From positions 1,978,130 to 2,042,129 of the forward strand of contig NZ_KB233222.1 of NCBI RefSeq assembly GCF_000314855.2: a DNA stretch of 64,000 nt. Direction: 5' to 3'. The notes under the pieces were generated by a model. It was not told the DNA's origin. It did not search any database and was given only the letters and a program-made list of their open reading frames with translations. Source of the stretch: Providencia burhodogranariea DSM 19968 (GTDB lineage: Bacteria; Pseudomonadota; Gammaproteobacteria; Enterobacterales; Enterobacteriaceae). Positions 1 to 8,690 of the stretch are shown piece after piece. Positions within the stretch are counted from its first letter, which is position 1; the number at the start of each line of letters is the position of its first letter. The position numbers and the translations under genes are program-made.

Positions 1-302
1 TCACTACCAAAGTATTGATAAGCTAACTCGACTCTAACTGGCTGTTGAAACTCGTTCGCGAATTTATATCCGATAGCAATATTAGGTGAAAAATTTGTCG
101 TTGATGAGTTTTTTAGGTTTTCTTTTTCTACATCATATGACAAAGCATTTGCGATATTACCTGAGCCATATACATGATTATCTAACGATCTAAATAAAGA
201 AATACCTGTTTTAGCTGAAATATAAACTCCGGAACCTTCAGCAGAAAAGGCATTAACTGAAATAATTAAAGGGATTAACCCTATTGATAATTTTAATTTC
301 AT
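1..302 (-). CDS. Outer-membrane beta-barrel protein, partial (3' end outside window)
   Basis: Only the first 100 or so residues are visible, because the gene runs off the left edge. The start ATG (302-300) follows AAGGA with a spacing of 8 bases. The protein opens with a Sec signal peptide (MKLKLSIGLIPLIISVNAFS, cut probably after FSA). Short alternating strands follow, with GSGVYISAKTGIS, NIAIGYKF and VRVELAYQYFGS. This is the pattern of small porin-like barrels of the Opa/OmpA N-terminal type, in which strands end in aromatic residues. It lies 36 bp downstream of the fimbrial minor subunit on the same strand and could be co-transcribed with the fimbrial operon. The family call is an inference from the visible part only. 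Confidence 0.6.
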   Translation of the reverse strand, partial: MKLKLSIGLIPLIISVNAFSAEGSGVYISAKTGISLFRSLDNHVYGSGNIANALSYDVEKENLKNSSTTNFSPNIAIGYKFANEFQQPVRVELAYQYFGS

Positions 303-338
303 TAACACATTCCTTTATAGTTTGTTCTATATAAAAAA

Positions 339-839
339 TTAAAGATACTCAAGTACAAACGTAGCTTGAGAATTAGCAGTTCCAGCTGTAACATTTTTAT
401 TCGTTGCTACATACTGCGCATAAAACTCAAGTGGTATATTTGTTGAATTTGCACGTACGGGATAAATTATCGTTTCAACGCCTGGTTTTATCATATTTCT
501 ATTTCTATCTAAGATAGAAATACCTAAATTAGTGGCCGTGCTTGCAGCATCTAACTTTAAGAGCATATTATTATTCGGGTCGACAACACCAGAAAAGGTC
601 ACTTTCAGACCTGTGGCCGCGGGGCCACAATCAATTAAATTAATAATAAATCTTTTGGGTGGAACACCTTTATATGTCTCTTTAAATTGCCTTGTTGCCC
701 ATGTGCCTAAATTAACAGTTTGATTTACAGTTTCAGGGCTAATAGTGCAGGCATTCGAGACTAAATTAGCTTTCATAACTAAATTTATTTGCCCAATATC
801 CGCTTTACTCAAAAACGATAACATTATTAAGGACAACAA
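339..839 (-). CDS. Fimbrial minor pilin subunit, 5' frame broken in a T7 tract
   Basis: A FimA-like pilin domain: beta strands, a conserved Cys pair (NACTISPETV ... IINLIDCGPA) and a C-terminal donor strand motif ending TFVLEYL. It is the last subunit gene of the fimbrial operon. The open frame can begin only at a TTG (839-837), which has no ribosome binding site and would give a poor signal peptide. Upstream, GGAG (909-906) and an ATG (895-893) form a good start, but in another frame that ends within 22 codons. One extra T in the T7 run (838-844 as A7 on the plus strand) would fuse this start to the pilin and create a proper signal peptide (MPKFFLLSLIMLSFLSKA). The gene is therefore phase-variable, frameshifted, or miscalled; the true 5' end is probably 895. 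Confidence 0.7.
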   Translation of the reverse strand: MLSLIMLSFLSKADIGQINLVMKANLVSNACTISPETVNQTVNLGTWATRQFKETYKGVPPKRFIINLIDCGPAATGLKVTFSGVVDPNNNMLLKLDAASTATNLGISILDRNRNMIKPGVETIIYPVRANSTNIPLEFYAQYVATNKNVTAGTANSQATFVLEYL

Positions 840-916
840 AAAAACTTAGGCATCAGTTTAATTCCGATGAGATTATTACCTATTGTATTTAGCATTATTA
901 CTGCTCTCCAAAATAA

Positions 917-1927
917 TTAAGGAAAATCAATTCGTAAAAAAGCTTGTGATGTTACTGCCCCCTCAGAAGGTTTTATTCCAGTGACACTTGCAGGAAAAAC
1001 TTTTATTGTCGCATTAGCCTTGACATTATTATCTAAATAAAATGGAATAACGCTTGATAAATTATTTGGTATTAATGGTTTGTCGTTAGCATCAGTTACA
1101 ATAAATCCCACATCATTATTATTCGATACAACAACATTACCTGAAACATTATTTGCCTGTAAGCGCATATTTAAATTCGTACCCGCTGCAATATTATCGC
1201 AAGTAATGGCTAAAGTACTTATTTTGGGATTAACGCCCTCAGCTTTGGCTCCTGCTGTTTTAAATGCAGCAACAGAGATATTTCCGAAATCAATCGTCAA
1301 TGTTTGCCCTGCATTAATTGAACATGTTTGTGGTACGGTAATATTTAAGTTTATATATAGATTTTGTAATATTGCTTGTTTAGATTGACAACCAAGAGGT
1401 TCACACACTCCCATATCAGCATAATAAATATTTTTCGTATATACTCCTGTTACTATTTTTTTTGTAATTTTAATTTGAGCTTGTAAATTAATGCTGGTAA
1501 ATTCTCTTTCACCTGGCGGATACTGGCTTGCCGCACACTCTTCATTAGTAAGTAATTCAACGTTAAAGGGAGCATAAAACGTCCGATTACATTCGGGGTG
1601 TACACCTCTTACTGCTAACGAAATATATTCATCAATAGCTCTATAGCTCCAATTAGAAGTAGCCGTTCCTGCCCGAATAACAGCTTCATCTTTATAAGAC
1701 AACCACCACTGCACTCCTCCCTTATTAATTGTTGTGCTATATTTAGCCCCTCCGGTTGCAATGTTATTTGTTAATTTAACTTGTCCTATATTATTTTCCG
1801 AACTGACTAAAGTAGTTGATAATGTATTAGTAACTGTGCCACATTGAATACATGAAGCGGCTGAATTTGCATTATTGTTTATTCCAAAAATAATTAACAA
1901 CATAACAATAATATTATATAATTTCAT
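917..1927 (-). CDS. Two-domain fimbrial tip adhesin
   Basis: 336 residues, about twice a pilin. A signal peptide (residues 1-23, ending NANSAAS) is followed by a Cys-rich N-terminal domain (CIQCG near residue 26, further Cys in PECN, NEEC and CEPLGC) and a C-terminal pilin domain from about residue 196 (CSINAGQTLTIDFGNISVAA, second Cys in LAITCDN, final strand FLRIDFP). In chaperone-usher systems this architecture is the tip adhesin: the N-terminal part binds the receptor and the pilin domain joins the fibre. The gene sits 17 bp after the usher and just before the minor pilin. The receptor cannot be read from the sequence. The lectin-like role is inferred from length and position. Confidence 0.8.
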   Translation of the reverse strand: MKLYNIIVMLLIIFGINNNANSAASCIQCGTVTNTLSTTLVSSENNIGQVKLTNNIATGGAKYSTTINKGGVQWWLSYKDEAVIRAGTATSNWSYRAIDEYISLAVRGVHPECNRTFYAPFNVELLTNEECAASQYPPGEREFTSINLQAQIKITKKIVTGVYTKNIYYADMGVCEPLGCQSKQAILQNLYINLNITVPQTCSINAGQTLTIDFGNISVAAFKTAGAKAEGVNPKISTLAITCDNIAAGTNLNMRLQANNVSGNVVVSNNNDVGFIVTDANDKPLIPNNLSSVIPFYLDNNVKANATIKVFPASVTGIKPSEGAVTSQAFLRIDFP

Positions 1928-1944
1928 CTAAAAACCCTTTCGCT

Positions 1945-4581
1945 TTATTTACATTTTAAAATGCCATTAAATATACCACTAACCTTACTGGCATCTATTG
2001 CGTAGTTAACGTAGCACTGTTGAGTTTCATTGTTACCCCATTGAACTTTTATTTTCCCGTGGTTAGCTAAACTTGGCATATAAACTGCGCCATCATCGGC
2101 AACAATACTAACTGAACCAGTGGCTTCATCTTTAGCTATCGCCCCAAAAGGTACAACTCCCCCGGTTTGCTGTATTAATGTTAGAAGAGCTTTTGTCCCT
2201 ATATTCGTTTTAAAGCTAGCCTTAACTAAAGCACCTTCAGTCGGAACTACATTCGTAACTGAATTCTCTAGTTCAACATTATCAGGTAATTTTGTAATAT
2301 CTAAAGCAACACGATTACTACGGTAAGCTGTTGCATTAGGAACAACAGCATATCCTCTCCAATCCGTTAAAACGCCAGTTTCATTCTCAATTCCTACGTG
2401 ATCAGCGCCTGGAGCTTCAATTAATATATTTGTTCGACCAAGAGGTTGGCTTAACGTGACACCATCTGCGTGAGCAATAACGCCGCCACTAATATTATAA
2501 TTAATTTGCTGCCAATTTTTGCCATAACTATAACCCGCACCTAATTCGCCATAGCCTCCACGATAGTTAGCCGATGCACTCCCTGTCGCACTCTCACCTT
2601 TATTCGTATATCCCTGCATAATATTATAATTTAAATTATTGCTTTCTAGCAGGGTACCCGATACACCTAATTGCTGAGACATTTTATTATTATTATCACG
2701 TGTCATTGTGTAAGTTGAGTAAATACTATTACTCGAGTTTGTTATATCTAAGCCTTTGCCACCACCAAACCATCTGGTTAAAGGAATAGAAATATTTATT
2801 GCTATTCTTTTATCTGTTTCTTTTAAACCTACTGATTTGTTTTGCGACCAATTGATACCATAATTAATGTCTTCCCAGTTACCGTTATAACCCAATTGTA
2901 AAGATTGATCCGTTTCATCAGTACCCCAATAGGTTTGATGGTTTGCACTTATATATATTGAGCCATAACCTTCAATTTGTTGGCTAATATTAGCTTGAAA
3001 GCGGCCTTTTTTAGTATAATAGAGATTATGATAATCAAATATTTCTGGTTTTGTTTCTATCGGCCCATCTTGGGTTTTTAGAATATAACCACTCATTTCA
3101 CGGTAACTTGTTTCACTTAATGTATAGTATCCAGCAGTGGAATAACGATATCCCATAAGCTGAAAATTTGTACCTAATTGGTTAAGTGATTTTGCATATA
3201 AAAAACGTATTGATTGACCGTCTTTATGCTCACCATTTGGCAATCGACTATTCGCATGTGTAATATCTGTTGAAATAGCTCCCCATGCGCCTAAGTTTTT
3301 CCCGGCTCCAATTGCAAAAGCACGATAATTATCAGATAACTGTGAACCACCATAAACAGTAACACTCTCTGGTAATCCCCAACTTAAAGTGCCTTGCCAA
3401 AAATCAGGTTCAGTTTGCAATGAAGAACCTGAGCGATATTTAGCCGCTGTTACTTCATATTTTATACGACCTTCTCGTTGTAACATTGGTACAGCAGAAT
3501 ATGGGACAGTAAATTGATTGATAGTGCCATTATTTTCACTGACCGTTACGTCTAAATTACCACTGCTCGATGTTGCGTATAAATCTTTAATTTCAAATGC
3601 ACCCGGAGGAACGTAGGATTGATAAATTACATAACCGTTTTGGCGAATAGTGACTTGTGCATTACTATTTGCAACTCCTCTAACCGTTGGCGCAAATCCT
3701 CTCATACTATCTGGTAGCATATTATCATCAGAGGCAAGCATAACGCCTCTAAATCCGACACTATCGAAAATATCACCTTCAGTAAAACTATCACCAATTG
3801 TTAATTGACTTTTTAATGGAATTATCGCTTTTTGCGCATATGTTCTTATATTATTCCAACGGCTGTTAGTCGTATTTTTGCTAGATGAATGATTCCACGT
3901 ACTATCATTTTTAAAACGCCAAGATCCAATATTTAACCCTGATTGCAAATTTAAGAAATAATTATTATATTTTTCATTATTATTGGTGTTTTTACTGTTA
4001 CTCCCCGTTAAACTATAATTAAGTAAAAATGCATTTATACCTGATTGCCATTGAGAAGGTGGTATATACCCTCGTACATTATTCATAAATGCCACTTGTG
4101 GAATATTTAGAAATAACTTTTGACTTTCAAAATCAAATTTTGATAAAGATTTATCAAATGTCGAATAAAAATCAACACACTCACTATTCTTGAAAAGAAC
4201 AATATTATTAATATCAATATTTTGATTTTTAAACCAATCTATAGATAAGCATGGAATTAGCCCAGTATCATCGTTTAGATTTATTACTTTACTTTCAACC
4301 GGGATATTAACAAAATTTACATCTTGCGTTCCAACGTACTCATCATTAAGATAAACTTCTACCCGATACTGGCCTGCTGATTGTCCTAATCCTTTATCAA
4401 ATCGACTTAAATCAGCAACCTCATTTGGATTACCTGATAAAAATGCAGGGTTAAAAAATTCATTAGAATAGACTGATTTAATATTTATAAAATAACCTGC
4501 TGTTATTACGCATGAAATAATTATTATTTTTTGGCTTAGTATCGTTTTTTTAAAACGTTTAGGCAGACTTATATTCTGCAT
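1945..4581 (-). CDS. Fimbrial outer-membrane usher protein
   Basis: 878 residues, the usual usher length. After a signal-anchor-like N terminus (cleavage near SVYSNEFFNP) comes the usher N-terminal domain that receives chaperone-subunit complexes (FFNPAFLSG ... LSRFDKG ... YRVEVYLNDEYVG). The 24-strand pore follows, with the characteristic GFAPTVRGVANSNAQVTIRQ and PPGAFEIKDLYATSSSGNLDV plug-domain region at about residues 290-350. C-terminal domains end with a Cys pair (QQCYVNYAID ... GILKCK). It forms the assembly pore in the outer membrane. It lies between the chaperone (41 bp upstream) and the adhesin (17 bp downstream), all on the minus strand. Closely similar to FimD/PapC-type ushers; the exact clade is not assigned. 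Confidence 0.95.
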   Translation of the reverse strand: MQNISLPKRFKKTILSQKIIIISCVITAGYFINIKSVYSNEFFNPAFLSGNPNEVADLSRFDKGLGQSAGQYRVEVYLNDEYVGTQDVNFVNIPVESKVINLNDDTGLIPCLSIDWFKNQNIDINNIVLFKNSECVDFYSTFDKSLSKFDFESQKLFLNIPQVAFMNNVRGYIPPSQWQSGINAFLLNYSLTGSNSKNTNNNEKYNNYFLNLQSGLNIGSWRFKNDSTWNHSSSKNTTNSRWNNIRTYAQKAIIPLKSQLTIGDSFTEGDIFDSVGFRGVMLASDDNMLPDSMRGFAPTVRGVANSNAQVTIRQNGYVIYQSYVPPGAFEIKDLYATSSSGNLDVTVSENNGTINQFTVPYSAVPMLQREGRIKYEVTAAKYRSGSSLQTEPDFWQGTLSWGLPESVTVYGGSQLSDNYRAFAIGAGKNLGAWGAISTDITHANSRLPNGEHKDGQSIRFLYAKSLNQLGTNFQLMGYRYSTAGYYTLSETSYREMSGYILKTQDGPIETKPEIFDYHNLYYTKKGRFQANISQQIEGYGSIYISANHQTYWGTDETDQSLQLGYNGNWEDINYGINWSQNKSVGLKETDKRIAINISIPLTRWFGGGKGLDITNSSNSIYSTYTMTRDNNNKMSQQLGVSGTLLESNNLNYNIMQGYTNKGESATGSASANYRGGYGELGAGYSYGKNWQQINYNISGGVIAHADGVTLSQPLGRTNILIEAPGADHVGIENETGVLTDWRGYAVVPNATAYRSNRVALDITKLPDNVELENSVTNVVPTEGALVKASFKTNIGTKALLTLIQQTGGVVPFGAIAKDEATGSVSIVADDGAVYMPSLANHGKIKVQWGNNETQQCYVNYAIDASKVSGIFNGILKCK

Positions 4582-4621
4582 AATATCAACTCCAGGATCA
4601 AAGAAATGTAAACCGGATAGT

Positions 4622-5326
4622 CTAATTTAGATTAGTTTCAATTAATGGCGTATTTGCCCCATAGTCATTGATAGTCTGGTAAGATAATCTTCCCATAGTA
4701 CCCCTAGGCAGCTTAATGCGTTTATTAGATAATGGTGACACCATAGTACTTGCAACCTCATTATTACCAATTTTCATATTAATAATTGTTAAATAGTATG
4801 GAGTTGGATTATCTATATTTAGCTCATCATTGACTCTATTAAATTTAAGCATTTTATATGCTTCCCCGGATTTCATTGTTAACCCTTCAGGTCTCACAAA
4901 AATTTTAACTCTTGCTAACACTGCTATTTGTAATACATTTTTATCTTCAATTTCAGTACGATCAATAGAGGGTATCGCTTTACTATTTAACCAAAATAAG
5001 CTTTCTCTATCTTTTGGTAAATTAGCGCCCGCATTAATAATTCGAATCGTATTTTCACTTTTAGGCTTACTAACAAATAATGGTGGCGTAATAATAAAAT
5101 CCTTTGTCTTTTTGTCTGAAGAGTCATCTACCCAAGATTGAATTAAAAATCTATTCTTTTCATCAGTATTATTTATAGCTAATGAAATCTGCTTTGCTTC
5201 TAGTGGATAAATAATTCTTGTCGCACCTAATGCTATTCCTCCAGCCACGGAAACTGTTGGCATAACAAATGCAATAACTGGCATTAAAAAGTATATTTTT
5301 TTTATCAATGATATAAGTTTTGACAT
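4622..5326 (-). CDS. Periplasmic fimbrial chaperone (PapD/FimC family)
   Basis: 234 residues with a signal peptide (cut near MPTVSVAGG). The first immunoglobulin-like domain carries the family landmarks: GIALGATRIIYPLEAKQISLAINN, the F1-G1 subunit-binding strand region, and NTIRIINAG followed by DRESLFWLNSKAIP, the chaperone signature. The second domain ends with LPRGTMGRLSYQTINDYG. It binds pilins in the periplasm, donates a strand to complete their fold and hands them to the usher. Here it precedes the usher and follows two pilin genes, so subunits and chaperone are made from the same message. The match to the family is clear over its full length. Confidence 0.95.
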   Translation of the reverse strand: MSKLISLIKKIYFLMPVIAFVMPTVSVAGGIALGATRIIYPLEAKQISLAINNTDEKNRFLIQSWVDDSSDKKTKDFIITPPLFVSKPKSENTIRIINAGANLPKDRESLFWLNSKAIPSIDRTEIEDKNVLQIAVLARVKIFVRPEGLTMKSGEAYKMLKFNRVNDELNIDNPTPYYLTIINMKIGNNEVASTMVSPLSNKRIKLPRGTMGRLSYQTINDYGANTPLIETNLN

Positions 5327-5361
5327 ATTTATTTAGTCCATAAAGTTAAAAACATTACATT

Positions 5362-5904
5362 TTATTCATATATTAAATTAAACCATAATGATGCATTTGC
5401 CTTTCCACCAATGACTTGCATATCTGTCGCTCTGTATCTGGCATTAAAACTCAAAATACTTTCACCTTCGTGAAAAGAAATCCACTTTGTTGGTAGCATG
5501 TTAGGTAATATTATTTCACCATTAGTATCAAATAAGGCTATTCCAACTCCCTTCGCTGCAGCGTCACTTTGCTCTAATTTAAATATTTGAGGGTCTCTAT
5601 CATTAATACTACCGAACACTGAAATGCTAACTTTTTCACTAATAGCGGTACTACAGTCCGTGAGTTTAATTTTAAAAGTGACTGGTTCTGTATAACTTCC
5701 CGCACCTTTAAATTGGTTAGTCCTGAGCTTCCCCATATTAATGATGTTTTGCTCATCTTCCGTTGAAACAGAACATCCGGCTTCCACTAAACCACCTCGT
5801 AAATGAACCATTCCACCATCAATAATCACATGATGTTTATCTCCAGCTAATACATGAAACGATGCACTACATAATACAACGATTAGGCTTATTAATTTAT
5901 ACAT
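5362..5904 (-). CDS. Fimbrial pilin subunit (second pilin)
   Basis: 180 residues from the ATG at 5904, chosen because GGAG lies just upstream and the protein then begins with a clean signal peptide (MYKLISLIVVLCSASFHVLAG). The frame is open further upstream but without a binding site. Pilin features: donor strand segment, Cys in LVEAGCSVST and KLTDCSTAIS, the alternating FIMBRIAL strand pattern, and a C-terminal LWFNLIYE. It lies between the major pilin (86 bp upstream) and the chaperone (35 bp downstream). It is probably a second structural or adaptor pilin; sequence alone does not say whether it is major or minor. Confidence 0.88.
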   Translation of the reverse strand: MYKLISLIVVLCSASFHVLAGDKHHVIIDGGMVHLRGGLVEAGCSVSTEDEQNIINMGKLRTNQFKGAGSYTEPVTFKIKLTDCSTAISEKVSISVFGSINDRDPQIFKLEQSDAAAKGVGIALFDTNGEIILPNMLPTKWISFHEGESILSFNARYRATDMQVIGGKANASLWFNLIYE

Positions 5905-5990
5905 TATACTAGTACTCCAATTGGCAAATAGTGGCCGAGAAACCTCAGCCACTAATAAAGCGCATAAGGATCGCGTATTAATAATAAACT

Positions 5991-6551
5991 TTATTCATAT
6001 TGCATCGTAAAAGTAGCATCTGCATCCGCTGCACCAGGCGTTACTACAGCCTTCGTTGATATATAATTAGCAGAAAAATTAAGTACATTAGCACCATCCA
6101 CTAAATTCTGAGCCGTAGAAAACACTGAGCCATCTGGTTTCAAAACTTGACCGAGGTGATCAGCAATTTGAATACCGACACCACTAGCAGCGCCAGCTGA
6201 ACCACCACCAATATTGCTAGTAGATAGTGCTGTAACATTATCTGCTGTTGTTAATCCTGAGAATGAAACAGAGACTTTCTTAGAAACTGTGGTATCACAA
6301 TCTTCTAATTTAATAGAAAAAGGTACGTTACCTGATTTTTTACCTACAGCATCAAAAAATGCTGACCTGTATTGCCCCATATTTACAGTTTGGTTCGTTG
6401 AATTAGCACTTACCGCACATGCTGCATTTACGATTGTGCCTGTAAAATGGACAGTTCCGCCTGTTACTGTTGTCGCTGCAACGCCTAAACCACTTGCTGA
6501 CAATACTGTTAATCCGATCACAGATTTAATTAAACGTTGTTTGTTCAACAT
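5991..6551 (-). CDS. Major fimbrial subunit (FimA/MrpA-like pilin)
   Basis: 186 residues counted from the second ATG (6551), because TGAGGA abuts the first ATG (6560) but sits 9 bases from the second. A signal peptide ends at GLGVAATTV. The mature pilin has the classic start VTGGTVHFTGTIVNAACAVS, the NQTVNMGQYRSAFF strand, the second Cys in KLEDCDTT and the C terminus ATFTMQYE, with the penultimate Tyr typical of type 1-like pilins. Being the first pilin gene of the operon and Ala/Gly/Ser rich, it is the likely shaft subunit. A 123 bp gap with AT-rich sequence separates it from the upstream MrpJ-like gene; a promoter may lie there, though no clear one is visible. Confidence 0.92.
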   Translation of the reverse strand: MLNKQRLIKSVIGLTVLSASGLGVAATTVTGGTVHFTGTIVNAACAVSANSTNQTVNMGQYRSAFFDAVGKKSGNVPFSIKLEDCDTTVSKKVSVSFSGLTTADNVTALSTSNIGGGSAGAASGVGIQIADHLGQVLKPDGSVFSTAQNLVDGANVLNFSANYISTKAVVTPGAADADATFTMQYE

Positions 6552-6674
6552 ACGTGTCATTCCTCATATTAATATTTTAATTATGGTTAAAAATAGCGAA
6601 ACTAACATTAGTTCACTACGACATAAGCATCCTTGTTATTTTATTCTGAAAATACACCAATAGTTTTATATCCC

Positions 6675-6965
6675 TTATAAACCTCCAAATGATGAATCTG
6701 AATAAAATCCTTTTAATTCATTAAAAATACCCTCAACTTCCTTAGAGTTCATATTTAATGCATAGAAAAATTTAAACAATATAATAATATTGAAATTTGT
6801 AAGCCCGTTTTCATAACGAGATACTTGTTGTTGGCTTATACCTAACAGTTTTGATAGCTCTAACTCACTAATCTTTTGCTCTTTTCTTCTTAGCCTAAAA
6901 AGTGTTCCTAAATATTTATTAGCATCGTACGATGTGAAAAATCTTACACTTTCTATCATTTGCAT
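6675..6965 (-). CDS. MrpJ-like helix-turn-helix regulator of fimbriae/motility
   Basis: 96 residues with a Cro/C1-type helix-turn-helix at about residues 22-60 (LRRKEQKISELELSKLLGIS, QQQVSRYENG). Such small XRE proteins linked to fimbrial operons form the MrpJ family. In Proteus mirabilis MrpJ represses flagellar genes while fimbriae are made (established knowledge). Here the gene is at the head of the fimbrial operon rather than its tail, on the same strand, 123 bp before the major pilin. The start ATG (6965) follows AGG at a suitable distance. It probably coordinates attachment and swimming and may also autoregulate; this is inference from the family and position. Confidence 0.82.
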   Translation of the reverse strand: MQMIESVRFFTSYDANKYLGTLFRLRRKEQKISELELSKLLGISQQQVSRYENGLTNFNIIILFKFFYALNMNSKEVEGIFNELKGFYSDSSFGGL

Positions 6966-8134
6966 AAAACTACCTTTTCTTTTTGATACTACGTTTGTTG
7001 TAAATAGTTTTATTAGACAAGATAAAACTTTGCTAAATTTAATTTATTCTTAATCATACTTACAGTTCATTACCTAAATCCAATCGTTATTTGCCTTAAT
7101 TTCACGATGTCATAATAGAAGCCATCTATTGATGAGTAAAAAAAAATTAATCATCAGTATCAACATAAGAAAAAAGCAAAATTAAACCATTAAAATCAAC
7201 TAATTAACAAAATACGCAGTTATAAAAAAACAGAGCTGAAATATTTTGAAACATTTAAACCTCATTGATTTAATCTAAAATTTACAATTACCCAACCATA
7301 TTTTTTTATTTATCCAAATAACATGAAATATTTAAATCTTAATTTGATTACTAAATGAAAAAACAAACAAACACTAGAATTAATTATTTCAATAAAAGTA
7401 AAAAATAATTTTAATCAGATATCACCTATTGATTATAAGCTAAATTTGAATTATTCGAGAAGCATTGTCAAATACAAATAGATTAAAAACAAAAATACCC
7501 AAAAAAAACCATGGAAATTAACAACCACAATCCAATGCTTAATTTTAAACAAAATTAATAATATTAAAAAATAATATCCAACCTATATGGTGTATTAATT
7601 TAGTTTTAATTAAATGAATTTCAATGCCAATACAATAATTTAATCAAAAAAACATTTTCTTTATAAAACTCATGAACATCTTCTCTTAATGACCATATGC
7701 TATTTTTAAATTGATATTAATTATCTTATGGGGATTATTCCAAATTTAACATTTAAAAATCACACTATCCGATAGAAATTTAGATTTAATTTCATCTTTA
7801 TTGAATATTAAATGATTTCATTAATAACTTTATTTGATTGTCATATATAGATAACAATAGCCACCTTTATCATAGCGGCGGCAAGATCTATGATTAGGCT
7901 TACAGTACATAAGCACTATTTGGTATCATTTGGACGAATAAACACTAATATTCATACTGTCGAAAGCAGCCTCTTATTATTGATCAGACATGTATCTTAC
8001 TGTTTGGCATCCATATAGATTCACTACATAAGTAATGATTTAGACGCATTGGCTTAATTAATGGCAATTTTAGCTGACATAAGCACCACTTTGATTGCTT
8101 AGTAATCACTTGAGCTCTTTTTTTATATTTGTGC
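6966..8134. other. Long AT-rich non-coding stretch upstream of the fimbrial operon
   Basis: About 1.17 kb with almost no GC-rich blocks and no open frame with a ribosome binding site and plausible protein. It contains many A and T runs, the composition typical of H-NS-bound promoter DNA. The fimbrial promoter is expected near its left end. Two imperfect copies of ACATAAGCAC (about 7910-7920 and 8078-8090) lie at the right end. I see no recombinase gene and no obvious pair of long inverted repeats that would form an invertible switch. Confidence 0.5.
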
Positions 8135-8163
8135 TTTACAAGCCTGAGCAGGATAGGTAATAT
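8135..8163 (+). promoter_or_regulatory. Sigma-70 promoter of first tRNA-Asn
   Basis: TTTACA (8135-8140), 17-base spacer, TAATAT (8158-8163). A GC-rich discriminator (TCGCCTCG) follows, as in stringently controlled stable-RNA promoters. The tRNA begins 26 bases further on. Confidence 0.8.
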
Positions 8164-8189
8164 TCGCCTCGTTCTCAGGAACAACCAAT

Positions 8190-8265
8190 TCCTCCATAGT
8201 TCAGTCGGTAGAACGGCGGACTGTTAATCCGTATGTCGCTGGTTCAAGTCCAGCTGGAGGAGCCA
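8190..8265 (+). tRNA. tRNA-Asn (anticodon GTT), copy 1
   Basis: A 76-nt cloverleaf with encoded CCA. The acceptor stem is TCCTCCA with TGGAGGA; the D arm contains GTTCAGTCGGTAGAAC; the anticodon stem GCGGA/TCCGT holds CTGTTAA with anticodon GTT at 8223-8225; the T arm is GCTGGTTCAAGTCCAGC; the discriminator is G. It decodes AAC and AAU. It has its own promoter and is followed at once by a terminator, so it is transcribed alone. It differs from the second copy at one T-loop base (A instead of G). Confidence 0.98.
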
Positions 8266-8270
8266 AATTT

Positions 8271-8297
8271 AAAAAGCCCGCTTAATGCGGGCTTTTT
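8271..8297 (+). terminator. Rho-independent terminator after tRNA-Asn copy 1
   Basis: Stem AAGCCCGC (8274-8281) and GCGGGCTT (8287-8294) with a 5-base loop, followed by a T run. It separates the two tRNA genes into independent units. Confidence 0.9.
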
Positions 8298-8445
8298 GCT
8301 ATTCTGTAGTTGCTCATTATTTTTGATAAATATTCATACTAAACATTTTAGTTATCCAAAAAACGTGTTTAGCTCGCACATTCGATGAAACTTACAGCAA
8401 TTCGATCACAGAACAGCCAAACAAACATTTTTTTAAGTTTCTCCT

Positions 8446-8474
8446 TTGACATTTCGAATCGGTGGCGCTAATAT
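8446..8474 (+). promoter_or_regulatory. Sigma-70 promoter of second tRNA-Asn
   Basis: Perfect -35 TTGACA (8446-8451), 17-base spacer, TAATAT (8469-8474), then a CCACCTCGC discriminator. The tRNA starts 20 bases downstream. Confidence 0.88.
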
Positions 8475-8493
8475 CCACCTCGCTTTAAGGAGT

Positions 8494-8569
8494 TCCTCCA
8501 TAGTTCAGTCGGTAGAACGGCGGACTGTTAATCCGTATGTCGCTGGTTCGAGTCCAGCTGGAGGAGCCA
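8494..8569 (+). tRNA. tRNA-Asn (anticodon GTT), copy 2
   Basis: 76 nt, identical to copy 1 except for GGTTCGAGTC instead of GGTTCAAGTC in the T loop. CCA is encoded and the anticodon is GTT. No strong terminator is visible directly after it; AT-rich DNA leads into the pyrC promoter about 120 bp on. tRNA-Asn genes are common integration sites, but no integrase or repeated 3' end is seen here. Confidence 0.98.
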
Positions 8570-8690
8570 ACTTAAAGTCTTATATTTATATACTCCGATT
8601 AATTCCTGATTACCTTCTAATATACATTTACACACCCACTTACCTAAAAGATAATTGTTAATTAACATAGCTATTTTTTGGCTTTCGTTT

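Noticed and set aside
6552..7100. Invertible promoter switch as in the Proteus mrp operon
   Set aside because: No recombinase gene in the window and no pair of long inverted repeats was found around the likely promoter.
7984..8184. Minus-strand open frame of 66 codons upstream of the first tRNA-Asn
   Set aside because: It overlaps the tRNA promoter, has no binding site and no recognisable domain; it may be a remnant but cannot be supported.
8190..8569. tRNA-Asn as the attachment site of an integrated island or prophage
   Set aside because: No integrase, no direct repeat of the tRNA 3' end and no phage genes are visible nearby.
8446..8661. Plus-strand open frame spanning the second tRNA-Asn
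   Set aside because: It reads through the tRNA and its promoter; chance frame.
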